From assembly GCF_014640555.1 (NCBI RefSeq), contig NZ_BMHE01000037.1, positions 1-64,000 on the forward strand: DNA of 64,000 nt. Direction: 5' to 3'. Positions 9,101 through 17,084 of this stretch are shown here, in pieces (positions within the stretch are counted from its first letter, which is position 1; each line of letters opens with the position of its first letter). A program made the translations under genes and the position numbers. The notes beneath the pieces are model-generated. The model searched no databases. It saw only the letters and a list, made by a program, of their open reading frames with translations, and was not told the origin of the DNA. The stretch comes from Paenibacillus marchantiophytorum. GTDB taxonomy: Bacteria > Bacillota > Bacilli > Paenibacillales > NBRC-103111.

Positions 9101-10809
9101 ATCACACGGATTATGAAATTTCGGGCAATCATGTCACGATCAAAAAAGACTATTTGGCAGCTCAATCCGTCGGCACGTTGAAGCTCACCTTTTCCTTCAT
9201 AGGCGATTATGCGGATGATATTCATGCTGCTGCTGCCAATGGTGATCTCTTCGAGTATACTTTCAAAGGTACGGGCATTGAACTTCTGGCCCCTTTAGGA
9301 CCAGAGCAAGGAGAAATGGACGTATTTATCGATGGCGTTTTGAAGCAAACCATTAATGCTTATTCAACCATACGAAGCTCCCAACAAAGCTTGTTTCATG
9401 CAGACTCGCTGGCAGCTGGTGCGCATACCCTCCAAGTCGTCAAGAAGTCGGGCAGCATCATGCTGGTGGATGCACTTAAATTTAACGTAGCTGCCCAAAC
9501 AACACTCCCTCCGACAAGTGGCGGAAGCTATGGCGGCGGTGGAGCAGGCTCCATTACTGGAACAGTTAATGTTGTACGTACAACGCAAGCTGATGGAAGC
9601 AGCCAAGACGAAGTGAAGCTTACTAACGACAACTCACAGGCGCTGGTCGACAAGGCCAAAGCTGCTGGGCTCAAGTCAGCAATCATCACACTGCCGGATG
9701 CCAAGGATGCAGTATCGCTAACCAAGATAAGCATTCCACAAAGTTCACACAGCTTAATCGAAAAGAGCGGCTTGGGCTTGGATCTCGACACTGCCAATGT
9801 AAAGATTCACATTCCAAGCGTTTCGCTTCATGGCTTTAGCGAAGATGCCTACTTTAACCTAACGCCCGTCAAATCGACAGATGCCACTCAGAAACTAGTG
9901 AATCGGGCCCATTCGTCCAAGATTGTGCTAGCCGTTGCCGGAAAAGCCAACGTTACGTTGCTTGGTCGTCCGATTGAGATTGAGACCAACCTGCAAAACC
10001 GCGAGGTCACAGTGGTGCTGCCAGTGAAGTCAATGGATTGGCATGATGCCGATTTGGAACAGCTTGGTGTGTACATCGAACATAGCGATGGCACGACTGA
10101 GTTCAAGAAGGTCGCTCTTACAACGTTCGATGGCGGCAAAGGCGTTCAGTTCACAATTAACAAATTCAGCACATTCGCATTATTGAAGGTCGCAACGGGT
10201 TCTTCGCTTTTCTTGCATACTCCTTACATTCAGGGCTATGACGGCGGCTTTTTCAAACCGGACAATCAAATCACTCGTGCAGAAATGGCCATGATTCTTT
10301 CCCGAATTGCAACCAATAAAGAAGTAGCCAGCGATCCTTTATACACGGATGTGAAGTCGGATCACTGGGCATCAGAGGCTATTGCAAAGGTAACTCGGAT
10401 GGGGCTCATGCAGGGCTATGCAGATGAAGCCTTTAAACCTGAGCAGCCGATAACCCGCGCCGAAATGGCCGCTCTTGCCGCTAAATTCGCACCTGACTCC
10501 GTTGAATCAGGCGTTGGCTTCTCTGACACCATTGGCCATTGGGCAGAAGCCGTCATTAAAATTTCTCAAAACGCAGGATTTATCAGCGGATATTCCGATG
10601 GCTCCTTTGGCCCTGCTAATCCATTAACACGCGCCGAAGCCGTTACTGTAATTAATCATATGCTAAGCAGAGGGCCCCTCCTTGGAACGGAACATTCGTC
10701 ATGGATGGACGTGCCTGATAATCACTGGGCAAGCCGAGATATTGAAGAAGCTTCGGTCAAACATTCCTTTGAACCAAGGTCCAATGGAGGAGAACAAACG
10801 ACGAAATAA
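6112..10809 (+). CDS. Secreted, S-layer-anchored GH27 alpha-galactosidase with CBM_X2-like modules
   Basis: 1565 aa from ATG 6112 (AAAGGAG upstream); the frame is open further 5' but without signals. Signal peptide 1-36. GH27 barrel about 40-370: nucleophile Asp207 in VKFD, acid/base Asp266 in the RxxxD motif of WRVDWD; C-terminal beta domain to 450. Then come alternating modules: a beta-sandwich repeat at 519-643 and 832-953 (starts YINDN/DxP, ends LDALKV), CBM_X2-like at 652-733, 738-823 and 959-1030, and a third, truncated sandwich fused at 1031-1125. After a Gly-rich linker (1137-1147) comes a pre-SLH domain, then three SLH motifs (about 1373-1400, 1430-1460, 1488-1520) that bind pyruvylated wall polymer. 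It probably removes alpha-galactose from plant polymers at the cell surface. Possible catabolite control by the upstream cre-like site. No export or sugar-uptake gene is adjacent. Confidence 0.9.
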   Translation: MRNKLQRHKKIWLGLLLAIVVIAQIGYVPASGSIAKAADNGLAQKPYMGWSSYSMQVYDGPAGNWISEAKIKQMSDAMHEKLQAHGYNRINIDAGWNGSMDEYGRPVPSTTLYPGGFQNLIDYVHANGQKIGVYFIPGLSPEAVNSNLPIYNAPGCTIGDIAVKPYKYADYWNIGYKIDFSNPCAQKYIDSIADLIASWGIDFVKFDSVTPGSGHNDVTIDARDDVKAWSAALGRHNIWFELSWALDHNYVDYWKKYANGWRVDWDVESYDREIGMTQWANIARLFPDAALWWRDAGPGGWNDFDSLNVGNGSTSGLTKDERQTATTLWAASSAQLYTGDDLTNLDAYGLELLTNDEVIAVNQAGRPVHPVSTATSQQVWYANNGDGTYTVALFNLGNKGTGVSVNWSDMGLSGAASVRDLWSHTELGSFNSGLGQIYLEPHASRLFKVTAQNGTSIVNDDDTGMRYSGGWTRNGGQERTRDAQDLSIAITDSFSTPSNPTTGNNTQPPNSPNQSVTHSVYINDNDPTIQYTNRWGYSSGRSFNDYAGDVHYGEPDNGIEPEFTYTFTGTGIEVLSEQGSSNGRMDIYIDGLLKATVDSEGTPQAGQHSVYQVTDLPQGSHTLKAVRNASGQYYFILDALKVTTASLLSPPSATIFDKDQPSDITSQLVLGASSLRSIKNGSTSLQLNTDYTVSNNIVTIKKEFWLQQPSSQLTTLDFAFAGGDTQSLSIAVTGTSLHPTTANFDKKASAQADVAASLTLGGSNSLTSITNGTAPLTANEDYTISNGQVKIFKSYLVQQPIGVTNLTFTFSSGNPQTLAITISNSASPGRFAYINDDHPGIHYTGSWNRSTNRPFNDYGKDVHYLEKNNDYFTYTFTGTGITYITEVDQGQGDVDMYIDGQLHGTAHTYGANAHNDAQRDVYTVSNLPLGVHTLKAVKKTGQFMLLDALKVQLPDLIDISSADFNKAGSAQADVTLNIIGNSQSLSGISNGTQSLRNHTDYEISGNHVTIKKDYLAAQSVGTLKLTFSFIGDYADDIHAAAANGDLFEYTFKGTGIELLAPLGPEQGEMDVFIDGVLKQTINAYSTIRSSQQSLFHADSLAAGAHTLQVVKKSGSIMLVDALKFNVAAQTTLPPTSGGSYGGGGAGSITGTVNVVRTTQADGSSQDEVKLTNDNSQALVDKAKAAGLKSAIITLPDAKDAVSLTKISIPQSSHSLIEKSGLGLDLDTANVKIHIPSVSLHGFSEDAYFNLTPVKSTDATQKLVNRAHSSKIVLAVAGKANVTLLGRPIEIETNLQNREVTVVLPVKSMDWHDADLEQLGVYIEHSDGTTEFKKVALTTFDGGKGVQFTINKFSTFALLKVATGSSLFLHTPYIQGYDGGFFKPDNQITRAEMAMILSRIATNKEVASDPLYTDVKSDHWASEAIAKVTRMGLMQGYADEAFKPEQPITRAEMAALAAKFAPDSVESGVGFSDTIGHWAEAVIKISQNAGFISGYSDGSFGPANPLTRAEAVTVINHMLSRGPLLGTEHSSWMDVPDNHWASRDIEEASVKHSFEPRSNGGEQTTK

Positions 10810-10827
10810 AACAGAGTGCTAAGGAAC

Positions 10828-10873
10828 AAATTAAGTCATCAACAATGAGCCTTCATTGTTGATGACTTAATTT
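10828..10873. terminator. Perfect 18-bp hairpin between GH27 and MCP genes
   Basis: Arms 10831-10848 and 10853-10870 (TTAAGTCATCAACAATGA and its complement) around GCCT, flanked by AAA and TTT. Symmetrical, so it can stop transcription from either side, though the T run is short. Confidence 0.75.
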
Positions 10874-10898
10874 AGTCACATCTTTTTCTGGAAACCTA

Positions 10899-10926
10899 TA
10901 ACATATTCGACAGCATTCGCCGAAAT
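10899..10926 (+). promoter_or_regulatory. Candidate sigma-D (motility) promoter of the MCP gene
   Basis: TAAC (10899-10902), 16 nt, GCCGAAAT (10919-10926), against the sigma-D consensus TAAA-N15-GCCGATAT. It is 80 nt before the receptor start, as expected for a chemotaxis gene. Confidence 0.5.
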
Positions 10927-11005
10927 AAGATAAGGATAATTTATCCATAGCAAAGGGAAAACATGACCCCTTATAAAAAAAGAGAAACTTCGGAGGCTGT
11001 GCGCA

Positions 11006-12745
11006 ATGAAACTTACGCTTTTCAAGAAACTGCTTTTTAGCTTTGTGATCGTTCTGCTGCTACTTTCTGCCATTAGTGTGACGTCCATCATGCAGATGAA
11101 ATCAATGGGCGAGACAGGACGACAAACAACACAAACCGGGTTGCCTAATGTCATCATGCTAGGAAACCTGAATCATGATCTCAAGAACCTGGATGACCTT
11201 ATGCTGCGCATTCAATTGAACATGCAAAATAAATCCCAAGGCAATTATGAAACAGGCAGTTCAACGGAGGATAGTGTTTCCTCACCATCTGATCGAGCAA
11301 AAACATTGTTTGAGGACATTCAGAAGAAAGTCAATCTTCTTGAAACTATCCCTCATGTCGATGATGATAATAAATTAATCAAAGTGTTCCAAGAACAATG
11401 GACACAATACGCCAATCAATTTCCTTCCACGTTGGCAGGTGCTCAGAAACACGGAGAAGAAGGCTTGAGACTTATTCAGCAATCGGATTCCAATCTTGGC
11501 AGCTGCAGCATCCTAATCGAATTGTTTACCAAAAGAATTCAGGAACAATCAGATGGCTGGGCAACCGATCTCGATTCTACCTACAAAGCAGGACTAGGCT
11601 GGATTATTACTTTAAGTGCGATTGCCATCATTCTCGGTTTGGTTATTTCCTTCCTGATCGCTCGCCATGTATCTCAGCCCATTATTACCTTAAGTAAAGC
11701 TGCTAAGCGGATTTCCGACGGAGACCTCTCCACCCAATATGTTGCACTGACTCGACAAGATGAGATTGGGGGACTCAGTACCTCTTTTGCTCAAATGTCT
11801 GATCATATGCGAACGATGATCCAAACGGTCAATGGCCATGCACAAAGTGTTGCTTCTTCCGCCGATCAATTGAGAGTCAGTTCCAACGAGATGCAGCAAG
11901 TATCCGAGCAAATTACGTTGACAGTCAAAGAAGTTGCCATCGGAGCGGATCAGCAAACGCTAACCATGGAGGAAACTTCTCGTTCCATGGAGGAAGTCGG
12001 CGCAGGTATATATCGAATGGCAGAAAGTGCTTCTTCCATCGCTGAATCTGTCGAATGGACCAAACAGCAAGCAGAAGCTGGGGAATCCTACGTGCAAAAC
12101 ACCGTTCAACAGATGGAATACATCCATAATTCCGTACATCAAACGGATCAGGTCATGGCTTTGCTGGAAATCAAATCCCAAGAAATCGGCCACATCCTGC
12201 AATCTATTCAGGACATTACCCAGCAAACAAATCTGCTTGCCCTCAACGCAGCTATTGAGGCTGCTAGGGCCGGTGAACAAGGACGCGGGTTTGCGGTTGT
12301 AGCCTCAGAAGTTCGTAAACTGGCTGAGCAATCAAGTTCATTCTCGAGTGAAATATCTAAGCTGTTGGGAGAAATTCAATTCACTGTTCACGAATCTGGC
12401 GATGCCCTTGGCCATGTGAAAGATGAAGTGCAAACGGGCATCCTACTCGTTCAGAAAACAGAGCAAAACTTCGGGGAAATCTTGCAATCAACCTCCCAGG
12501 TTGCATCGCAAATTCAAGAGATGGCAGCAACTTCTGAACAAATGTCTGCAGGCGCCCAAGAAATCACAGCCTCTGTACAGCAAGTCGCATCAATCGCCAA
12601 ACAAACCGCAACTTCCTCTCAAGACGTCTCGCATTCTGCGATCAACCAGTTGGAAACAACGGGCGAAGTGAATGTGGCCGCACAATCTTTATCCGAGATG
12701 GCAGAGGAACTTCAGCAAATTTTGGCTCGCTTCCGTACGGCTTAA
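11006..12745 (+). CDS. Methyl-accepting chemotaxis protein
   Basis: 579 aa. A transmembrane helix at about 8-30 and a second at about 194-216 enclose an extracellular four-helix-bundle-type sensor of about 165 residues; a HAMP domain follows (about 217-270, starting HVSQPIITLSKAAKRISDGD). The cytoplasmic signalling domain carries the invariant hairpin tip NLLALNAAIEAARAGEQGRG then FAVVASEVRKLAEQS (about 410-445). It would report an unknown ligand to CheA/CheW and steer flagella. GGAGG precedes ATG 11006, and a sigma-D-like promoter lies upstream. Single gene between two strong hairpins, so ligand context is missing; it may share a role with the preceding galactosidase only by proximity. Confidence 0.92.
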   Translation: MKLTLFKKLLFSFVIVLLLLSAISVTSIMQMKSMGETGRQTTQTGLPNVIMLGNLNHDLKNLDDLMLRIQLNMQNKSQGNYETGSSTEDSVSSPSDRAKTLFEDIQKKVNLLETIPHVDDDNKLIKVFQEQWTQYANQFPSTLAGAQKHGEEGLRLIQQSDSNLGSCSILIELFTKRIQEQSDGWATDLDSTYKAGLGWIITLSAIAIILGLVISFLIARHVSQPIITLSKAAKRISDGDLSTQYVALTRQDEIGGLSTSFAQMSDHMRTMIQTVNGHAQSVASSADQLRVSSNEMQQVSEQITLTVKEVAIGADQQTLTMEETSRSMEEVGAGIYRMAESASSIAESVEWTKQQAEAGESYVQNTVQQMEYIHNSVHQTDQVMALLEIKSQEIGHILQSIQDITQQTNLLALNAAIEAARAGEQGRGFAVVASEVRKLAEQSSSFSSEISKLLGEIQFTVHESGDALGHVKDEVQTGILLVQKTEQNFGEILQSTSQVASQIQEMAATSEQMSAGAQEITASVQQVASIAKQTATSSQDVSHSAINQLETTGEVNVAAQSLSEMAEELQQILARFRTA

Positions 12746-12752
12746 TTGATCC

Positions 12753-12790
12753 AAAGTGGTTGTGCAACTTACTGCACAACCACTTTTTTA
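12753..12790 (+). terminator. Rho-independent terminator of the MCP gene
   Basis: Perfect stem AAGTGGTTGTGCA / TGCACAACCACTT with short loop, followed by TTTTTTAT. Confidence 0.9.
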
Positions 12791-12834
12791 TTTCACTTGA
12801 GGGGAATCAACTCCCGTGGGATCGATTGGGGGAG

Positions 12835-13020
12835 GGAGGGGAACTAGAGTACGCTATTTAGGTAAATATCGGGGAAACTAGGGTACTGGGGGAACTACAG
12901 TACCTTATTTCCACGAAAAGCGCTGAATTTCCCGTCAAACAGCAATTTAGCGCACCGTAGTTCCCTCTCCCCCGCTTTCATGCCACTTTTGGCTATAATA
13001 GCGCACTGTAGTTCCCTTGC
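12835..13020. repeat. Dispersed repeat family R1, copy B
   Basis: Two inverted modules (about 12838 and 12888, GGGAACTANNGTACGCTATT-like) are followed by two direct modules (about 12950 and 12999, TAGCGCACNGTAGTTCCCT). Closest to copy D at 46470-46655, with which it shares the spacers too (for example GTAGTTCCCTCTCCCCCGC and TTTTGGCTA). Outer and inner modules can pair to give a nested hairpin. Non-coding. Confidence 0.7.
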
Positions 13021-13092
13021 AAAGCCAAAATATTAGCAACTAGCGGAATGCTCCAAGCGAGGCAGCTGGGTTGTATTATCTACGCGCAACGC

Positions 13093-13122
13093 AAAAAGAC
13101 TCCAAGTAGCGGAGTCTTTTCT
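13093..13122 (-). terminator. Terminator of the serine-dehydratase/M20 cluster
   Basis: Minus strand GACTCC/GGAGTC-based stem (AAAAGACTCC ... GGAGTCTTTT) followed by T residues, directly after the M20 stop codon at 13123. Confidence 0.85.
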
Positions 13123-14331
13123 TTATATTTTCAAGTCTGCCAGTCTGCTAATAGCGATCCCGGCTAACAACGCGGCTCCCGTTGGCAGGCACTCCTCATG
13201 GACTGTGAACTTAGGATGATGAAGTCCATAGGCATGCTCGGCATCTTCCTCAGGACCGGATCCAAGCCAAAAGAAACAACCAGGGATACGTTCCAAATAC
13301 AGCGAGAAGTCCTCGCCAGCCATGGTCGGCTTTGCTTCCACCCTATTTTCAGGCAAAAGCATTAGGTTAATGACGCTCTCTACATGCTGCAGAGCATCAT
13401 CATGATTGATAAGCACTGGTGTTTGCTCAATATAGCGAACCTTGGCTTCACAGCGGTAAGCTTCAGCAATCGAATGGATAATGCGCGTTAGCCGCTCCTC
13501 CATGCCGAGCTGCGTTGTCTTGGCGAATGTTCGAACTGTGCCCGTCAATGCAGCCCGATGGGGAATAACATTGTTCGCTTCGCCCGCCTGAAAACTGCCA
13601 ATTGTAACGACCGCCGGCTCGAATGGCGAGATCTCTCGGCTGACAGCCGTTTGCAGACCCATCACGATAGCCGAAGCAGCTACGATGGGATCAATGCTTT
13701 GATCAGGAATAGCACCATGGCCGCCCTTACCGGTCAGTTCGATCTCAATCCTGTCGACTGAGCCCATTAAAGCACCTTGCCTAGTTGCCGTCTTCCCATG
13801 AGCTAGCGTTGGCAAATTGTGTAGTCCATAAATTTCATCAACGCCAGCGAGCGCGCCATCATCGATCATGGCCTTCGCACCGGCATTGATCTCCTCCGCT
13901 GCTTGGAACAGCAAGCGAATCCGTCCGCGAAGAGGAACGCGGCAATTGACAAGCAGCTTAGCTGCGCCCAGTAACATAGCGGTATGACCATCATGTCCAC
14001 AGGCATGCATCCGCCCAAGCTTCTTGGAGGCAAAAGGCAAATCCGTCTCTTCCTGAATAGGAAGAGCATCCATATCTGCCCGCAGGGCGATAGTTGGGCC
14101 GTCTTCGCCAAACTGAATATCGACTGCAAGACCGTGGCCGCCAACACCAACCGTGGGTTCGAGCCCCAGCATGCGAAGCTCGCTGGCGACTTTGGCTGCT
14201 GTCTCGCCTTCTTCCAAACTCAGCTCAGGCTCTTCGTGCAAGCTGCGGCGGAACGCCACAATGTCAGCTTGATTCGCTTGCGCTTCATGCAGCAAAGAAG
14301 TCAACTCATCCTGCAAGTCGCTAGCCTTCAT
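13123..14331 (-). CDS. M20-family amidohydrolase (N-acyl amino acid hydrolase type)
   Basis: 402 aa, typical of the M20D group that hydrolyses N-acetyl- or other N-acyl amino acids. Di-metal ligands and catalytic residues are visible: MHACGHDGHTAMLLGAA (about 104-120), the Glu pair AAEEINAGA, and IYGLHNLPTLAHG. The dimerisation segment follows (GKGGHGAIPDQSIDP). Its ATG overlaps the sdaAA stop by 4 bp (ATGA), so the two are translationally coupled, with GGGGGTGA before the start. Last gene before the terminator of the cluster. Context suggests release of an amino acid, perhaps serine or threonine, from an acylated form before deamination; that link is inference. Confidence 0.88.
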   Translation of the reverse strand: MKASDLQDELTSLLHEAQANQADIVAFRRSLHEEPELSLEEGETAAKVASELRMLGLEPTVGVGGHGLAVDIQFGEDGPTIALRADMDALPIQEETDLPFASKKLGRMHACGHDGHTAMLLGAAKLLVNCRVPLRGRIRLLFQAAEEINAGAKAMIDDGALAGVDEIYGLHNLPTLAHGKTATRQGALMGSVDRIEIELTGKGGHGAIPDQSIDPIVAASAIVMGLQTAVSREISPFEPAVVTIGSFQAGEANNVIPHRAALTGTVRTFAKTTQLGMEERLTRIIHSIAEAYRCEAKVRYIEQTPVLINHDDALQHVESVINLMLLPENRVEAKPTMAGEDFSLYLERIPGCFFWLGSGPEEDAEHAYGLHHPKFTVHEECLPTGAALLAGIAISRLADLKI

Positions 14332-15245
14332 AGCTGCTCACCCCCATCTTCAGACTTCTCATGCTGTTTGCCTTGGCCAAACAGTTCCTTCATGATACGT
14401 GTTCCTGTCGGGGTAGCCGCCAAGCCCCCCTTCGCGGTTTCACGATATTTGTCCGGCATACTGGCGCCGACTTCGAGCATCGCACCGATGACTTCATCGG
14501 ACGGAATTGCGCTGCGAACACCCGCGATCGCCATCTCTGATGCCGTGATTGCCGAAACAGCGCCGAAACCATTTCGTACGATGCAAGGAATTTCAACAAG
14601 TCCTCCCACAGGATCACAAATCAGACCCAGTGAATTCTTTAGGGCCAAGCCTACAGCGTGAACAGCTTGATCAGGCGTTCCACCCCGCAGCTCCGTTAGA
14701 GCACCTGCAGCCATCGCGACCGCGGAGCCAATCTCGGCTTGGCAGCCGCCTTCTGCGCCCGAAACGAACGAACGGTTCGCAATCACATAACCGAGCGCGC
14801 CAGCGGTGAACAAGCCTTTCGTCATCTGCTCATCGCTCCAGCCGAAGTGTTCCTGCACACTCAAAAAAACACCAGGGATCACGCCGCAAGATCCTGCCGT
14901 TGGCGTCGCAATAATACGACCCATGCTGGCGTTTACTTCCGAAACAGATAACGCGTAAGCTAGCGCTTTGCCAGCAACAGGACCCAGGAGGAAAGTTTGC
15001 GCGTCAATCAAGGCCATGACCCGTTTGGCATCATTACCTGTTAGCCCGCTGCGCGACAAAGTATCCCTCGTCAACCCACGGTTTACGGCATCCTTCATCA
15101 CCAGATAATAACTGTGCATTTTATCGCTTTCCTGCTGCAAGGAACGTCCTGATTCCTGCGCTTGCTCCTCAAGCATAAGCTGATGAATCGGCTTTCCTTC
15201 CTGAACACAAAGCGCCGCAAGCTCATGTAAATGAGAAAATCTCAT
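14328..15245 (-). CDS. sdaAA: L-serine dehydratase, iron-sulfur alpha subunit
   Basis: 305 aa, usual length for the separate alpha chain of the two-subunit Bacillus-type enzyme (L-serine to pyruvate and ammonia). The conserved cysteines that hold the [4Fe-4S] cluster are in TAGSCGVIPG and ICDPVGGLVEIPC, and the segment SGAEGGCQAEIGSAVAMAAG is typical. GGGAGG precedes the ATG. It lies 45 nt after sdaAB and overlaps the M20 gene by 4 bp. Confidence 0.95.
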   Translation of the reverse strand: MRFSHLHELAALCVQEGKPIHQLMLEEQAQESGRSLQQESDKMHSYYLVMKDAVNRGLTRDTLSRSGLTGNDAKRVMALIDAQTFLLGPVAGKALAYALSVSEVNASMGRIIATPTAGSCGVIPGVFLSVQEHFGWSDEQMTKGLFTAGALGYVIANRSFVSGAEGGCQAEIGSAVAMAAGALTELRGGTPDQAVHAVGLALKNSLGLICDPVGGLVEIPCIVRNGFGAVSAITASEMAIAGVRSAIPSDEVIGAMLEVGASMPDKYRETAKGGLAATPTGTRIMKELFGQGKQHEKSEDGGEQL

Positions 15246-15290
15246 ATAACCTCCCGGGGCTTGAAGATCCCATTTTAATCATGACAATAA

Positions 15291-15959
15291 TTAGGAAAGA
15301 ACAAGCAAACGCAGTGAACGCACAGCATCAATAGCAGAAACGGCACGCACCAGTTCATCCGGAAATTCACTGTCTGCCTCGATTACAGTTAGAACTTCAC
15401 CACTGCGGCTGCGGCGGTCAACATCCATAGAACCTATATTCACGCCACTTTGCCGAAAACAACCAGTAATCTCAGCCAGCATGCCAATCTGGTCGGTATG
15501 TGTAATGACCATCGTCGGGAAACTAGCCGAGAAACGGACATCGAAATCATCGATACCGACAATTTCGATATTTCCGCCCCCGATAGAAGTGCCTAATACA
15601 GTTAAATCAGAAAAACCCTCTGCTTTGAGGCATATGCGCACTGTGTTTGGGTGACCGACGATACCTTGTGAGGGAATAAGCAGCAGCTCCACCCCCTGCT
15701 CCTTCGCAGCTTCCAACGCCTCCGGAATCCTTTCGTTATCCGTGCCCCAACCCAGCAAGCCTGCGGCAAGTGCCACATCCGTGCCATGCCCGCGGTAAGT
15801 TTCGGCGAATGATCCATAGAGATAAAGTTCAGCGCGCTCAGGCAACCTGCCGAACAACTGACGAGCAGCTAACCCAATCCTTACTGCGCCGGCTGTATGT
15901 GAACTGGAGGGTCCTATCATGTCAGGTCCAATGATCGAAAACACGTCCTTAAACCGCAT
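15291..15959 (-). CDS. sdaAB: L-serine dehydratase, beta subunit
   Basis: 222 aa. Residues 1-140 show the beta-domain signature DMIGPSSSHTAGAVRIGLAA, and 148-222 form an ACT domain (MVITHTDQIGMLAEITGCF). Pairs with the SdaAA chain encoded next to give the active serine deaminase. GGAGGGG is 5 nt before the ATG. The gap to the upstream DHDPS-like gene is only 55 nt and has no terminator, so all genes from 18101 to 13123 may be one transcript. Confidence 0.95.
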   Translation of the reverse strand: MRFKDVFSIIGPDMIGPSSSHTAGAVRIGLAARQLFGRLPERAELYLYGSFAETYRGHGTDVALAAGLLGWGTDNERIPEALEAAKEQGVELLLIPSQGIVGHPNTVRICLKAEGFSDLTVLGTSIGGGNIEIVGIDDFDVRFSASFPTMVITHTDQIGMLAEITGCFRQSGVNIGSMDVDRRSRSGEVLTVIEADSEFPDELVRAVSAIDAVRSLRLLVLS

Positions 15960-16014
15960 GCAATCCCCTCCTTTAAATAAACCTGCCGCTTCGAAAACCT
16001 ATCAAAATTTTCGT

Positions 16015-17082
16015 TTATGACAACCATTCGGCCAAATGCTTTTTCACAAATGCATCATCATTCAAATGCGGATAATCGCGATACATCCGATCGATTTCTT
16101 CCGATTGTCCAGGTGACAATTGTTCATGCGGATTCAAACACCATGTTCCTTTGATCAGCCCCTGGCGGCGCAAAACTTCATGAATGCCAGGGATACAGCC
16201 AGCAAATGCATGAGCAGGATCGAAGAACGCTGCATTCGAATCGGTGACTTCCACGTTGCGTGTCAACCAATCCAAGGCGATTTGATCATTCAATCTTGCT
16301 TTCTTCACTTCAGCCAGAAGCTCAACTGCTTTATGCGTCCAAACAGCCCAATGACCGAGAAGCCCACCAACGATGCGCTTTTCCACGCTTTGACCCTCTA
16401 CCTGAAAACGATAGACCGTCAACAAATCATTGACGATATTATCATCATTGCCGGTATACAAGGCGATCTCATCACGACGATCAGAGTAACAAACGGCACG
16501 AGCAACATCGATCGTTTGATAGCGGTTGAACGGAGCCATCTTGATGGCGACAATGCCAGGGATGTTAGCGAATTCTTTCCAAAAATCGAAACTGAATGCT
16601 TTCCCTCCAACGGAAGGTTGCAAATAAAAGCCGATGACCGGAATTTGTTCCGCTATTCGTGCGGTTCGCTCCAGACTTTGCGCCTCGCTCCAATCGCTCA
16701 ATCCACCCATGGACAGAAGTCCTGTGTCATATCCAAGCCCTTTGGCGATCTCGATCTCGTGCAGCGCCTGCTCCGTTGGACCACAGATGCCGGCTACCTT
16801 GAGGAAGGGCCGATCCAATTGCGCGCGATCCACTTCCTCTGACGCCATCCGCAGCACTTTTTCAAACAAATTAAACTTAGGATCGCGAATTTCAAATTGC
16901 GTCGAGTGCACACCAACCGCGATGCCGCCCGCTCCGGTTGCCATATAATATCGGGATAATGCCCGTTGACTCTGTTCATCCAACTGTCGATCCACATTCA
17001 GCGCAAGTGGATGTGCCGGGATGACCAGCCCGTCATGCAGCGCAATTTTCTGTAAAGTAGATAATTCCCGCCGTGTCGCCAT
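16015..17082 (-). CDS. DHDPS/NAL-superfamily lyase-like protein
   Basis: 355 aa from ATG 17082, which follows the epimerase stop by 2 nt and is preceded by GAGGGGA; the frame is open upstream but that part overlaps the neighbour. The class I aldolase barrel of the dihydrodipicolinate synthase family is recognisable: the tyrosine segment GFYLQPSVGG (Tyr153) and the Schiff-base lysine Lys181 in GIVAIKMAPF. About 60 residues longer than true DapA because of a C-terminal extension (GTWCLNPHEQLSPGQSEEID). It probably cleaves or condenses a keto acid, releasing pyruvate or similar; the exact substrate is unknown. Co-transcription with an epimerase and serine dehydratase points to catabolism of a sugar acid or hydroxy amino acid. 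Confidence 0.8.
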   Translation of the reverse strand: MATRRELSTLQKIALHDGLVIPAHPLALNVDRQLDEQSQRALSRYYMATGAGGIAVGVHSTQFEIRDPKFNLFEKVLRMASEEVDRAQLDRPFLKVAGICGPTEQALHEIEIAKGLGYDTGLLSMGGLSDWSEAQSLERTARIAEQIPVIGFYLQPSVGGKAFSFDFWKEFANIPGIVAIKMAPFNRYQTIDVARAVCYSDRRDEIALYTGNDDNIVNDLLTVYRFQVEGQSVEKRIVGGLLGHWAVWTHKAVELLAEVKKARLNDQIALDWLTRNVEVTDSNAAFFDPAHAFAGCIPGIHEVLRRQGLIKGTWCLNPHEQLSPGQSEEIDRMYRDYPHLNDDAFVKKHLAEWLS

Positions 17083-17084
17083 GT

